Made by a program: the position numbers and the translations under genes. Of a DNA stretch of 64,000 nt, positions 7,465-16,824 are shown piece after piece (positions within the stretch are counted from its first letter, which is position 1; every line of letters begins with the position of its first letter). Below the pieces are notes generated by a model, which saw only the letters and a list, made by a program, of their open reading frames with translations, did not search any database and was not told the DNA's origin. The stretch spans positions 3,782,001 through 3,846,000 of the forward strand of contig NZ_CP179868.1 of assembly GCF_051379705.1 (NCBI RefSeq). Reading direction: 5' to 3'. Source of the DNA: Ekhidna sp051379705. GTDB lineage: Bacteria; Bacteroidota; Bacteroidia; Cytophagales; Cyclobacteriaceae.

Positions 7465-7716
7465 CTATTTAGCTTGGCAAGCTTCAAGTTGATTTCTCAT
7501 TTCCAAAGCCAAAGCTTCTTGTCTCTTAGCTTCTGTGGCAGCCAGCATAGCCATTTCAGCTTGACTTTCTGCCTCTATCTTTTGCTCTTCAAGAAGTTGC
7601 TTGAGTTCTTGTATTTGCTGTCCTGCAACTGTGGCTTGGTTGGCCTTTACATAGGCATAAAACATGCTGAGGACAGTAATTAGAATTAATGAGATAGTGA
7701 TTAGGTTCTTTTTCAT
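7465..7716 (-). CDS. Tandem paralogue 4: single-TM coiled-coil protein
   Basis: This is the last of four neighbouring paralogues sharing one plan: a short basic start, one hydrophobic helix (about residues 4-22), the signature FYAYVKAN, and a Gln/Glu/Ala-rich coiled coil to the end. It is 83 residues long and ends EACQAK, with the conserved Cys four residues from the C-terminus. I chose the ATG at 7716 (MKKNLITI), which aligns with the paralogues; a GTG at 7722 directly abuts the previous stop. The helix likely anchors a periplasmic coiled coil. The function is unknown. Confidence 0.75.
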   Translation of the reverse strand: MKKNLITISLILITVLSMFYAYVKANQATVAGQQIQELKQLLEEQKIEAESQAEMAMLAATEAKRQEALALEMRNQLEACQAK

Positions 7717-7722
7717 ATTCAC

Positions 7723-7965
7723 TTATTTATTTTGACAATCAAGCATGGCCTGCCTTGCACGCTCTTTCTGCCTCATAGCTTCAGCAGCTGCTTCTTGAGC
7801 TTTTTCTTGGATCTGCCATGCTTCATCTTGCAGGATTTCAGCCTCTTTCTGGTATTGCAATGCAAGTCCTGTCGATCTTTCAGCGTCATTTGCTTTGATG
7901 TAAGCATAGAACATGCTAGGTGCTGATATTAGAATGAGGAGTATGATAATTATGTTCTTTTTCAT
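7723..7965 (-). CDS. Tandem paralogue 3: single-TM coiled-coil protein
   Basis: This 80-residue paralogue has MKKNIIIILLILISAPSMF as its hydrophobic segment, then FYAYIKANDAE. A heptad-rich coiled coil full of QKEAE and AAAEA repeats follows, and the end is MLDCQNK with Cys at the fourth position from the C-terminus. The start lies 2 nt after the stop of paralogue 2, so the set is one operon. No catalytic motif is visible; a structural or envelope-associated role is an inference from layout only. Confidence 0.75.
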   Translation of the reverse strand: MKKNIIIILLILISAPSMFYAYIKANDAERSTGLALQYQKEAEILQDEAWQIQEKAQEAAAEAMRQKERARQAMLDCQNK

Positions 7966-7967
7966 TC

Positions 7968-8210
7968 TTATTGATTTTCACAGTCAGCTAATGCTTGTTC
8001 TGCAAGCTCTTGCTGCTTTCTGGCTTCCGCGGCGGACTCTTGGGCAGCTTCTTGTAATGTCACAGCTTGGTCTCTCAGTTTTTCTGCTTCTTGCTGTGCT
8101 ACGTAAGCCTCCATGCCTGCTTTTTCTGCTTCATCCGCTTTGATGAAAGCATACAGCATGGTGAAAACGGCGATCACGGTTAGTATGATAATTAGAATGT
8201 TCTTTTTCAT
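7968..8210 (-). CDS. Tandem paralogue 2: single-TM coiled-coil protein
   Basis: The protein has 80 residues from the ATG at 8210, starting MKKNILIIILTVIAVFTML. A longer frame from 8276 is rejected because its first 22 codons have no counterpart in the paralogues and overlap the upstream gene. It carries the shared YAFIKADEAEKAG signature, an AQQEAEKLRDQA coiled coil, QESAAEA, and the C-terminal ALADCENQ. It is closest to the C-terminal module of the fused protein at 8251-8958: both share YAFIKADEAEKA and LQEAAQESAAEA, which points to a recent duplication. Confidence 0.78.
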   Translation of the reverse strand: MKKNILIIILTVIAVFTMLYAFIKADEAEKAGMEAYVAQQEAEKLRDQAVTLQEAAQESAAEARKQQELAEQALADCENQ

Positions 8211-8250
8211 GGCTGGATCATTTGTTAGTACAATTGGTTGTGTCTCTTTA

Positions 8251-8958
8251 TTACTTATTCGCTTTACAAGCTTCAAGAGCCTCTCTAAGATCTAGGCTAA
8301 GGACTTCTTGTCTTTTAGCTTCTGCTGCAGATTCCTGCGCAGCTTCTTGCAATACCAAAGCTTCATCTCTTAATTGCTCAGCTTCTTGCCTGCTTAAGTA
8401 AGCTGCCTTCTCAGCTTCGTCAGCTTTGATGAAAGCATAAATCATAAAGGAAAGGCTCATCAAAGCCATGATGCTGAATGTGATAATCTGTGTGGTTTTA
8501 TTCATTTGTCTTCTGATTATAAGTCGGTCCAGTAAAAAAATCAAACATAAAAATGAGCAAATAAATGAAGTAGTAAATGATGCCAACATTGAATCCAAAT
8601 ACGTTGCTGGAACTAACGCAATTATTCCTAGGAGTTTTAGATAATCCACCCAATGCTTATCCTCACGAACTCTAAATCGTTGAAAATAGATGAAGGCTAA
8701 AATCGCTGCGCCTAAAGCAGGAACCCAATAATCGATAACAGTGTAATATTCTTTTCTCAATTGAAACAAGACCAACCAAAGAATTAAAGATGCACTCACA
8801 GCCTTCTTAAAGGAAAGGTGAGGGTTGTCAAGATTAAAATAATAGACCATTGCAAAACCAAATAATAAGGTAGTTGGAATCAACCCGATGGATTTAGCGA
8901 ATGGAGATACCACGATTATTAGTATCGCTGGGATTAAATACCTGATCAAGGCCTTCAT
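8251..8958 (-). CDS. Polytopic membrane protein fused to a TM-coiled-coil module (paralogue 1)
   Basis: The 235-residue frame has two parts. Residues 1-150 form an unrecognised membrane domain with about five hydrophobic segments, from YLIPAILIIVVSPF to FICSFLCLIFLLDRLI. From Met152 (8505) the rest is an 84-residue copy of the small proteins that follow it, with MNKTTQIITFSIMAL, YAFIKADEAEKAA, a coiled coil and the end EACKANK. The second part has the length and start of a free paralogue, so it is either a genuine in-frame fusion or has an internal start. It heads the four-gene run. Confidence 0.7.
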   Translation of the reverse strand: MKALIRYLIPAILIIVVSPFAKSIGLIPTTLLFGFAMVYYFNLDNPHLSFKKAVSASLILWLVLFQLRKEYYTVIDYWVPALGAAILAFIYFQRFRVREDKHWVDYLKLLGIIALVPATYLDSMLASFTTSFICSFLCLIFLLDRLIIRRQMNKTTQIITFSIMALMSLSFMIYAFIKADEAEKAAYLSRQEAEQLRDEALVLQEAAQESAAEAKRQEVLSLDLREALEACKANK

Positions 8959-9074
8959 TTACCTATAAAAATAGCGGTTTAATCTTTTTCACAATACCGC
9001 TCACAAAAAATCAGCTATTTTTAAAATCAATTTTTTCAACATTGCGTTGAAAGAGTACGTCTAAAAATATTTAT

Positions 9075-11129
9075 ATGAATAAGTTGCTGTTGATAGCCGG
9101 GTTTGTAATACTTACCTCATTTGGAATCTCTACTGGATATAGTAGCGATATCCAGTCATTTATAGAAGGAGATACGCTTAAGGTGCTAAAGCCTCAAGAA
9201 GAACATCCGAGTGAAGCTTACGTAATTACCAATTTGCTAAAACGCATCCATTACAGGAAACTATCATTATCAGATTCTATTTCCTCAGTTATTTTCAATA
9301 ATTACTTCGAGTCTCTTGATCCCAATAAAGCCTATTTCTATGCGTCTGATATTGCCAGGTTTGAGAAATTGAGATATGAACTAGACGATCAGATCCCTGC
9401 AGGTGAGTTACAGTTTGCCTACGATGTTTTTGATGTATACCGTGAACGAGCGCTCACTCAAATTGATTATGTATTCACTTTGCTTGATACCGAATTCGAT
9501 TTTAGTAAAGAAGAAACTTACGTTTTTGATAGAGAAGATGCCAGCTGGCCCACAACTCAGGAAGAGCAAAATGAAGTCTGGAGAAAAATCATTAAAAACT
9601 CGGCCTTGAGCTACAAGCTTGCCGGAAGGGATTGGGAAGATATTGCATCAAGTCTCAAAAAGAGATATCAAAGGATTCAGAAAGCAATTTATCAATACAA
9701 CAGCGAAGATGTATTTCAGAGCTACATGAACGCATACACAAATGCGTATGATCCACATACCGACTACTTTTCTCCACCGGATGCTGAAAACTTTCAGATT
9801 GACATGAGCCTTTCACTGGAAGGAATAGGAGCACGTTTGATGCAAAATTTGGATTATACTCAAGTAGCAGAAATTATTCCCGGAGGACCTGCTTATAAGA
9901 GCAAGCAGATACAAAAAGATGATCGGATCATTGGTGTAGCACAGGGAGACGATGGCGAGTTTTTAGATGTAATTGGCTGGAGATTGGATGATGTAGTTTC
10001 TAAAATCCGTGGACCCAAAGGGTCAGTGGTAAGACTGCAAATACTAAAAGCAAGTGAGGGAATAAACGCACTTCCTGACACCTTGAGATTAGTTCGTGAT
10101 AAAATCAATTTGGAACAGCAGGCGGCCAAAGGTGAAATGATTCCAATTACAGAAGGTAACACAACCTATAACCTTGGCGTGATTACTGTGCCAAGTTTCT
10201 ATTTGAATTTTGAAGAACTAAGTGCCGGTAAAGAAGACTATAGAAGTACCACGAGAGACGTGAAGAACTTAATTACTGAACTCGAAGCACAAGGAATGGA
10301 CGGTCTGATGATCGATTTAAGGTTTAATGGTGGCGGATCTTTGAAAGAAGCCATCGACCTAAGCGGTCTTTTTATTCCTGACGGACCAGTAGTCCAAGTT
10401 CGTAATTATGATCAGTCTGTAGACAAAATGGACGATGAAGATGGAGGCGATGTGTTCTATGACGGGCCACTAGCTGTTTTAGTAAACAGAGGTAGCGCTT
10501 CAGCATCTGAGATATTTTCAGGAGCCATTCAAGATTATAGACGAGGCGTCATTATTGGTGAGAGCACTTTTGGAAAAGGGACCGTTCAAAATGTAATTGA
10601 CCTGAGCAGGTACATCCGAAATCCTGAACTCAACCTCGGTCAAATAAAAATGACGTTGGCTAAGTTTTACAGAGTCACAGGTAGCAGCAATCAACGTGTA
10701 GGTATTGCTCCCGATGTTCATTTCCCATCTATATATTCTCAGGAAGATTTTGGAGAAGCCAGCAGAGAAAACGCTCTGCCATGGGATGAAATTGCAAGCG
10801 CAAGTTTTCAACCAACGAATACAATTAGTGAAGAGCTATTGGATTATTTAAATACCTTATACAGAGAAGATTTAAACAATGACCCAGACCTCCAGAAGCT
10901 TGTTAGAGATATAGAAAAAGCCAAAGAAAGTAGAAACAGAACATCGGTTTCACTTAACCTTGAAACACGTCGCGCTAATACAAATAACGACGAAGACGAC
11001 CTTGCCACCTCGGTGGATAATGGAGAAGTTTCAGAAAAAGATGCGATTGATGAAAAACTTAAAAATGATCCTTACTTGAAAGAAGGACTTAAGTTATTGG
11101 CCGCAATCAAAAAATTCAAGGTGGGATAG
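9075..11129 (+). CDS. prc: Carboxy-terminal processing (tail-specific) protease, S41
   Basis: The 684-residue protein matches E. coli Prc in length and order: signal peptide (about 1-23), a long N-terminal helical domain, PDZ domain (about 235-330, from LSLEGIGARL), S41 catalytic core (about 350-540) and a C-terminal helical domain. The serine/lysine dyad is visible: Ser476 in the middle of SASAS before EIFSGA, and Lys501 in STFGKGTVQ. The RFNGGGSLKEA strand is also conserved. It is a periplasmic protease that trims or degrades proteins from their C-termini. A palindrome, TTTCAAC/GTTGAAA, lies upstream at 9034-9052. Confidence 0.95.
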   Translation: MNKLLLIAGFVILTSFGISTGYSSDIQSFIEGDTLKVLKPQEEHPSEAYVITNLLKRIHYRKLSLSDSISSVIFNNYFESLDPNKAYFYASDIARFEKLRYELDDQIPAGELQFAYDVFDVYRERALTQIDYVFTLLDTEFDFSKEETYVFDREDASWPTTQEEQNEVWRKIIKNSALSYKLAGRDWEDIASSLKKRYQRIQKAIYQYNSEDVFQSYMNAYTNAYDPHTDYFSPPDAENFQIDMSLSLEGIGARLMQNLDYTQVAEIIPGGPAYKSKQIQKDDRIIGVAQGDDGEFLDVIGWRLDDVVSKIRGPKGSVVRLQILKASEGINALPDTLRLVRDKINLEQQAAKGEMIPITEGNTTYNLGVITVPSFYLNFEELSAGKEDYRSTTRDVKNLITELEAQGMDGLMIDLRFNGGGSLKEAIDLSGLFIPDGPVVQVRNYDQSVDKMDDEDGGDVFYDGPLAVLVNRGSASASEIFSGAIQDYRRGVIIGESTFGKGTVQNVIDLSRYIRNPELNLGQIKMTLAKFYRVTGSSNQRVGIAPDVHFPSIYSQEDFGEASRENALPWDEIASASFQPTNTISEELLDYLNTLYREDLNNDPDLQKLVRDIEKAKESRNRTSVSLNLETRRANTNNDEDDLATSVDNGEVSEKDAIDEKLKNDPYLKEGLKLLAAIKKFKVG

Positions 11130-11178
11130 GCAACTATTTGCCAGATTCTTCATCTTTATTAATAAATCCATATAAGCT

Positions 11179-12087
11179 ATGAAGAAGTTAGTTTTTGTAC
11201 TCACCATATTAGCTGCAATGCCAGCAATCTCTCAAAATACTTTAGCCAAAGCTGAACTAGAAGCCGAAAACGTTGATGAAGTGAGGATCGAAGGGTCGTT
11301 TGTAGATGTTTATGTCAACAAAGGCGAAAAGGTTTATTTCAAAGGAATAATTACAGGTAGCGGTGATGAAGGCGACTACCGCTTTGAAACAGATATTGTT
11401 GGAAAAACTCTTGTGATCCGAGTAGACAGACGAAGAGACAAAAGTTGGAGAAATTATCGAATCAATGAATCACGGATAGACTTGACAATCGTGGATGGTG
11501 TTAAACTTGATATTGATAATTCTTCAGGAGATGTTAACGTAGCAAACCTAAGAGCTTCATCTTCCAAGATTGAGGCGTCCAGTGGAGACATTACTATAAG
11601 GAGTGTGGTTGCTAATCTGGAGGTGGAGACCTCAAGTGGAGACATTGATATTGATGGACTTACAGGTGATTCAGAGATTGAATCTACAAGCGGAGATCAA
11701 GATATCTTTAACACAACAGGCAACATTGAGACACGAGCCAGCTCTGGAGATATCACCATATCAGGCTTCAATGGTAAAATAGAAGTACAAGCTACCTCTG
11801 GAGATGTTGAGATTAGAAAAGGGTTGGGAGCAATCAGGGCCAGAACTTCCTCTGGAAACATAGATGGATACTCGATTGAGCTAAATGACAATAGCTATTT
11901 TGATGCAACTTCAGGAGATATTGAGATTGACTTTAGCAATGATTTAGATGATTTAAGTTTCGATCTCACTGCTACTTCTGGAGACTTGGAAGTGGGGAAT
12001 CGTTCAGGTGAAAAAAGGCTGCTTATTGAACGGGGAGGAATCAAAATATCGGGCACTACATCAAGTGGAAGTCAAGAGTACGAATAG
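11179..12087 (+). CDS. DUF4097-type secreted beta-helix/adhesin-like protein with SSGD repeats
   Basis: The 302-residue protein has a signal peptide (about 1-18, ending AISQ). Its body is made of some ten irregular repeats of about 20 residues, each centred on SSGDI, SSGDV or TSGDI and separated by Glu/Ile-rich strands. This is the DUF4097 beta-strand repeat family, predicted to form a right-handed beta solenoid; its function is unknown. It follows prc by 49 nt on the same strand and is closed by an intrinsic terminator, so it may be co-transcribed with the protease. Confidence 0.88.
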   Translation: MKKLVFVLTILAAMPAISQNTLAKAELEAENVDEVRIEGSFVDVYVNKGEKVYFKGIITGSGDEGDYRFETDIVGKTLVIRVDRRRDKSWRNYRINESRIDLTIVDGVKLDIDNSSGDVNVANLRASSSKIEASSGDITIRSVVANLEVETSSGDIDIDGLTGDSEIESTSGDQDIFNTTGNIETRASSGDITISGFNGKIEVQATSGDVEIRKGLGAIRARTSSGNIDGYSIELNDNSYFDATSGDIEIDFSNDLDDLSFDLTATSGDLEVGNRSGEKRLLIERGGIKISGTTSSGSQEYE

Positions 12088-12109
12088 ATAAAATTTTAAA
12101 ATAATAGAT

Positions 12110-12137
12110 AAGGGTAGCCATTGGTTACCCTTTTTTT
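12110..12137 (+). terminator. Intrinsic terminator after the DUF4097 gene
   Basis: AAGGGTA pairs with TACCCTT around a short CC/GG inner stem with one wobble, followed by seven T. It lies 22 nt after the DUF4097 stop codon. Confidence 0.75.
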
Positions 12138-12203
12138 GTTTTATCCATACAAATAGACATTTTTGTCGGTGATCAACTTAAAAACCTAACCCAAACCAAG
12201 AGA

Positions 12204-14129
12204 ATGGAAAAACCTTATATTGATTCTAATACCAGCTTGCCGGAGATAACGGTAAAGGCAGTAGTACTGGGAGCTTTACTTTCAGTTGTGCTCTCAGCAG
12301 CAAACGCTTACTTTGGACTATTTGCAGGATTAACAGTTTCTGCATCAATTCCAGCCGCAGTTATCTCGATGGCACTTTTGAAAGTCTTCAAAAACTCGAA
12401 CATACTTGAGAATAACCTGGTCCAGACAGCAGCTTCGGCAGGAGAATCACTTGCTGCCGGCGTAATTTTCACAATTCCTGCCTTAGTGATCATGGGTTAT
12501 TGGGATGAGTTTAACTACTTCGAGACTGTGACAATCGCATTGTGCGGAGGTGTTCTTGGAGTGCTTTTCACCATACCGTTAAGAAACGCTTTGATTGTAA
12601 AAGAGAAACTTAAGTTTCCAGAAGGTGTTGCTACTGCAGAGGTGTTGAAAACAGGAGAAGAGGGTGGTAAGGCAGTAAAATATCTTGTTTGGGGATCACT
12701 AATTGGTGGTTTGTTCAAGCTTGGTGATTCTGCATTGAACCTCTGGGAAGGTACTTGGCAAAGAGCCGCTTTGATAAACGATAAGATATATGCATACTTT
12801 GGTTTGAACCTTTCCCCCGCACTCGTAGCTGTTGGGTACATCGTAGGTCTGAATATTGCCTTTTTGGTATTCCTTGGAGGAGCTATAAGCTGGTTCATTG
12901 CAATTCCTGCTTACGTAGCTGTTAATGGAGGTCAGGAGGGAGTAGATGCAGTGACGCTCGGTGGAAACATCTGGAACTCTCAAATCAGATACTTGGGTGT
13001 GGGTGCTATGGTAGTCGGAGGACTATGGGCGCTTGTTAGCCTTGCTGGCTCATTAAGCACTGCTTTCAAAGCTGGAGTAGCTGCCTTCAAAAAAGGTGGA
13101 ACATCTATGAAGGATCAGATTAGAACAGAAATGGATACACCAATGTCATGGGTGCTTATCGGTATTGGTGTTTTAATCATTCCTATCTTTTTCATTTATC
13201 AGTCAGCAATTACCGATGTAGGACTTACTGCAACAATGACAATCATAATGGTTATCGCCGGCTTTCTTTTTTCCGCAGTAGCCGGATATATGGCAGGACT
13301 TGTAGGAAGTTCTAATAATCCAATATCGGGTGTAACAATTGCGACAATACTTTCTGCCTCTCTCTTGCTTCTCACTTTGATGGGGACAGGGAATGAATTG
13401 GCTGGGGCTGCTGCTGCAATTCTAATTGGTGCAGTTGTATGCTGTGCCGCGGCAATAGCAGGAGATAATATGCAAGACCTGAAAGCAGGCCACATTCTAG
13501 GAGCGACTCCATACAAGCAGCAAATCATGCAGATGGTTGGTGTTATAGCCGGAGCTTTGGCTATTCCTCTAGTGTTAAACTCACTTCTAATAGCCTATGG
13601 CATGGGAGCACCTACCGAGGCAAACCCAGAATCTTTGACTGCACCACAAGCAACTCTGATGCAAAGTGTAGCTCAAGGAATATTTGGTGGAGGTTTACCA
13701 TGGAATATGGTATATATAGGTGGAGCAATTGGTATTATAATCATTCTGATTGATCAATACCTGAAATCTAAAGGCTCAGAGTTCAGAATGCCTGTACTTG
13801 CTGTAGCTGTTGGACTTTATCTTCCGTTTGAATTAGACTCTTCCATCTTTATAGGAGGATTGTTAGCTCATTTTCTTACCAAGGCAACAAAAAATAGTGG
13901 AGGTAAGGAAAAGGCCGCTAATGCTGGTTTGCTGCTCGCATCTGGTTTAATTACCGGCGAAGCACTCATGGGAATTGGTATCGCAATTGCCATTGCTGGA
14001 TTTGGATTCGAGCAATTAGCGGGATACGATATGGAGATGCTATACGAAAATTTGGGTCTCCTTATACTTATTGGAGTCCTACTATTTGTTTATAAATCAG
14101 TTATCAAAGTATCTAAGGAAGAAGATTAA
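12204..14129 (+). CDS. OPT family oligopeptide transporter
   Basis: The 641-residue protein has about 15 hydrophobic segments. It shows OPT superfamily features: an early VLGALLSVVLSAANAYFGLFAG segment, PAAVISMALL, repeated LIGGLFKL- and AGYMAGLVGSSNNPISG-type Gly/Asn/Pro loops, and CAAAIAGDNMQDLKAG. The bacterial members of this length are proton-coupled importers of small peptides or metal-chelate compounds; the substrate cannot be read from sequence. It is a single-gene unit between terminators at 12110 and 14159. Confidence 0.9.
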   Translation: MEKPYIDSNTSLPEITVKAVVLGALLSVVLSAANAYFGLFAGLTVSASIPAAVISMALLKVFKNSNILENNLVQTAASAGESLAAGVIFTIPALVIMGYWDEFNYFETVTIALCGGVLGVLFTIPLRNALIVKEKLKFPEGVATAEVLKTGEEGGKAVKYLVWGSLIGGLFKLGDSALNLWEGTWQRAALINDKIYAYFGLNLSPALVAVGYIVGLNIAFLVFLGGAISWFIAIPAYVAVNGGQEGVDAVTLGGNIWNSQIRYLGVGAMVVGGLWALVSLAGSLSTAFKAGVAAFKKGGTSMKDQIRTEMDTPMSWVLIGIGVLIIPIFFIYQSAITDVGLTATMTIIMVIAGFLFSAVAGYMAGLVGSSNNPISGVTIATILSASLLLLTLMGTGNELAGAAAAILIGAVVCCAAAIAGDNMQDLKAGHILGATPYKQQIMQMVGVIAGALAIPLVLNSLLIAYGMGAPTEANPESLTAPQATLMQSVAQGIFGGGLPWNMVYIGGAIGIIIILIDQYLKSKGSEFRMPVLAVAVGLYLPFELDSSIFIGGLLAHFLTKATKNSGGKEKAANAGLLLASGLITGEALMGIGIAIAIAGFGFEQLAGYDMEMLYENLGLLILIGVLLFVYKSVIKVSKEED

Positions 14130-14158
14130 TCCTGTACGAAAACGAACGTAAAATGTGT

Positions 14159-14202
14159 ACACCTGAATCCACTTTTACATGTGGATTCAGGTGTATTTTT
14201 TT
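14159..14202 (+). terminator. Strong intrinsic terminator after the OPT gene
   Basis: ACACCTGAATCCAC (14159-14172), an 8-nt loop and GTGGATTCAGGTGT (14181-14194) form a perfect 14-bp stem followed by A and seven T. It lies 29 nt after the OPT stop. Confidence 0.9.
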
Positions 14203-14270
14203 GTAAACCAGTCAGTTAGCTATTCTGGCATGGTTTTGATTTAAATAGTACTTAAGAAAACCCAAAACCC

Positions 14271-16700
14271 ATGCTCAAGAATTATTTTAAAACCGCAATT
14301 AGGAACCTAACCAGGAACAAGGTTTATAGTATTCTCAATATTTTAGGCCTGGCACTTGGTATTGGTTGCGCACTAGTCATTTACAAAGTAATTGTCTTTG
14401 AGAATAGTTTTGATGAGCATCAGAAAAATTACGATAACATCTATCGTGTTGTCACTCACGGAATTAGAGCGGGTGAAGTAAGCAAAGGAGCAGGTACACC
14501 GCATCCAGTTGGGTCTTCTCTCAGAGAAGATTATCCTGATGTGGGCAAAGTGGTGAGAACTCATTATGTATGGGGAAATCAGGTCAACGTAAAAGAAGGC
14601 AATGAAATAAAAAAATTCCTTCTCGAGGATGGAATAGCCTATCTAGATAATTCATATTTTGAAGTATTTACAGTAGAGTTTCTGGGAGGTGATAAAGAAA
14701 CAGCATTGACAGAGCCCAATACGGCGGTTATTTCCGCTTCACAGTGTAGGAAATTGTTTGGAATTGAAAATGGAAAAGAAGCTGACGCAATTGGCAGAAC
14801 TTTGAATATTGGAAATCTTCAAGACTATAAGGTAGTTGGAGTCATTGCAGATCCTCCGGAAGCCACCAACTTCCCATTCACCATATTGTTAGACTATGAT
14901 TCGCAAGCCTCAATTAATCCCTATTATGGCGAAGGTAAACGATGGAATTCTACAAGCTCAAGTACAAATACGTACATCCTGGTAGCAGGTGGATTTAACC
15001 AGAAAGCATTTGATACGAAACTGATTGACTTTGTAGAAAAACACTATGAAGAGGGAGCCTCTGAAAGAAGAAGATTTGTAACTCAACCTTTGGCATCCAT
15101 TCACTACGATGATGAATACGGAAGCTACAGCTATTCCACATCACCAGCTTTGATTAAAGCCATGACTGTAATAGCTATTTTCTTGATTCTTACAGCTTGC
15201 ATTAACTTCATCAATCTGGCTACTGCGCAGGCAGCCAACCGATCAAAAGAAATAGGAATACGAAAGGCAATTGGTGGATATTCACGCCAATTAGTAATCC
15301 AATTCTTCACGGAAATAACGCTAATCACGCTTTTCTCATTATTCTGCTCTCTGGCGATTGCTGAGTTCCTCTTTGTACAGCTTGAGGATGTGATAGGGAC
15401 CAGATTAACCCTGGATTTATTCTCTGGTTTTGAAACAGTCGGTTTCTTACTGATACTTCTTGTTTTGGTAAGCTTTCTGTCTGGTTTTTATCCTTCCATT
15501 CTGCTCAGCGGGATGAACACCGTAAAGGCATTGAAAAGCAAAATAACTGCCAAGGATCATTCCGGAGGTCTTAACTTGAGAAAGACATTGGTTATCGCGC
15601 AGTTTACAATTTCACAGTTCTTAATTATTGGTACTGTGATTATAGCCGCTCAAATGAAGTACTTTATGGAAAAAGATCTTGGTTTTGAAAAGGAGGCAAT
15701 AATCAAAAGTTACTTGCCTGAAAGAGATGAAACTAAGAATGCGCGTTTTAAGTCATTGATGTTGGAAGATCCAGCTATTGAAAACATTACCTTTTCGTTA
15801 AGTTCGCCGACTGGTAATTCCAATTCGCACTCCAACTTCAACTACCCACCATTAGATATTGAAGAAGACTATAATGCAAGCTATAAGGCTGCCGATGAAG
15901 AATATGTAAATTTATATGGCCTTGAGATTTTAGCAGGACGGAACATACGTAAGAATGATAGCCTAAACTATGTTGTAGTCAACCAAAAGATTGCTGACTT
16001 GATGGGCTTTAAAGATGACTATGCAGGCGCTCTAGGAGAGCGTTTGACTTCAGGTTGGGCGAAAGGTGATCTGAAAGTAATTGGTGTGATGAAGGATTTC
16101 CATTCACGAGACTTAAGTGAGGGCTTCCAATACGTGATGCTCTTACGTGATCCAGATACTTACTATGAAATTGCATTTAAAACTAAAGATGGTTCCAATG
16201 TGAATTCTGCAATTACCCATTTCGAAAACACATGGGAAAAGGTATATCCTGAATTTGTTTTGGATTGGGAGTTTTATGATGAAGAACTAGCAAATAATTA
16301 TGAACAAGAACAAAGCGTAGCTACTTTGATGAGTACTTTTTCCGCCGTTTCTATAATTATCGGCTGTCTTGGATTATATGGCTTGATTGCATTCATATCC
16401 GCAAACAGAACCAAGGAAGTGGGAATCAGAAAAGTTTTAGGCGCTTCAATCTTTAGCATCATAGGTAAGTTTACCAGAGAAGTATTTGTGCTTGTCATCG
16501 TGGCCTTCTTGATAGCAGCTCCAGCTGCATATTATATTTTGAACCAGTGGCTAAATGATTATGAGTTCAGAATTGATATTGGCGTTGGTTTTTTCGTGCT
16601 GGCTTTTCTTGTAACACTGTTTATTGCAGCTATCACCGTTAGCCACCGAACGATTAGTACAGCTTTAATTAATCCAGCTACAACCCTTAAAGACGAATAA
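14271..16700 (+). CDS. ABC transporter permease, FtsX/MacB type
   Basis: The 809-residue protein has the duplicated MacB-PCD/FtsX layout. It starts LKNYFKTAIRNLTRNK, then TM1 (about 20-40) and a large periplasmic domain. A first three-TM FtsX block lies around residues 290-420 with ANRSKEIGIRKAIGG, followed by a linker TM and a second periplasmic domain. The final FtsX block (about 690-800) has ANRTKEVGIRKVLGAS. The paired KEIGIRK/KEVGIRK motifs contact the ATPase. No ATPase gene is adjacent, so the partner is elsewhere. It is one of three such permeases in the window. Confidence 0.9.
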   Translation: MLKNYFKTAIRNLTRNKVYSILNILGLALGIGCALVIYKVIVFENSFDEHQKNYDNIYRVVTHGIRAGEVSKGAGTPHPVGSSLREDYPDVGKVVRTHYVWGNQVNVKEGNEIKKFLLEDGIAYLDNSYFEVFTVEFLGGDKETALTEPNTAVISASQCRKLFGIENGKEADAIGRTLNIGNLQDYKVVGVIADPPEATNFPFTILLDYDSQASINPYYGEGKRWNSTSSSTNTYILVAGGFNQKAFDTKLIDFVEKHYEEGASERRRFVTQPLASIHYDDEYGSYSYSTSPALIKAMTVIAIFLILTACINFINLATAQAANRSKEIGIRKAIGGYSRQLVIQFFTEITLITLFSLFCSLAIAEFLFVQLEDVIGTRLTLDLFSGFETVGFLLILLVLVSFLSGFYPSILLSGMNTVKALKSKITAKDHSGGLNLRKTLVIAQFTISQFLIIGTVIIAAQMKYFMEKDLGFEKEAIIKSYLPERDETKNARFKSLMLEDPAIENITFSLSSPTGNSNSHSNFNYPPLDIEEDYNASYKAADEEYVNLYGLEILAGRNIRKNDSLNYVVVNQKIADLMGFKDDYAGALGERLTSGWAKGDLKVIGVMKDFHSRDLSEGFQYVMLLRDPDTYYEIAFKTKDGSNVNSAITHFENTWEKVYPEFVLDWEFYDEELANNYEQEQSVATLMSTFSAVSIIIGCLGLYGLIAFISANRTKEVGIRKVLGASIFSIIGKFTREVFVLVIVAFLIAAPAAYYILNQWLNDYEFRIDIGVGFFVLAFLVTLFIAAITVSHRTISTALINPATTLKDE

Positions 16701-16715
16701 TTCAGGTTTAATCGT

Positions 16716-16744
16716 AAGTCACTGAAAAGAAATTTCAGCGACTT
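16716..16744 (+). terminator. Hairpin after the 14271-16700 permease gene
   Basis: AAGTC/GACTT and CTGAAA/TTTCAG form a stem with one internal mismatch and a 5-nt loop, 15 nt after the stop. It lacks a good T run, so it may be an mRNA-end structure more than an efficient terminator. Confidence 0.4.
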
Positions 16745-16824
16745 GCCCTTTATAAAAAATGGAGCCTAAGGCCAGCTAAACTTTCCATATATTTGACGGA
16801 TTCGCAGCATGCAAAAAGTCACGT

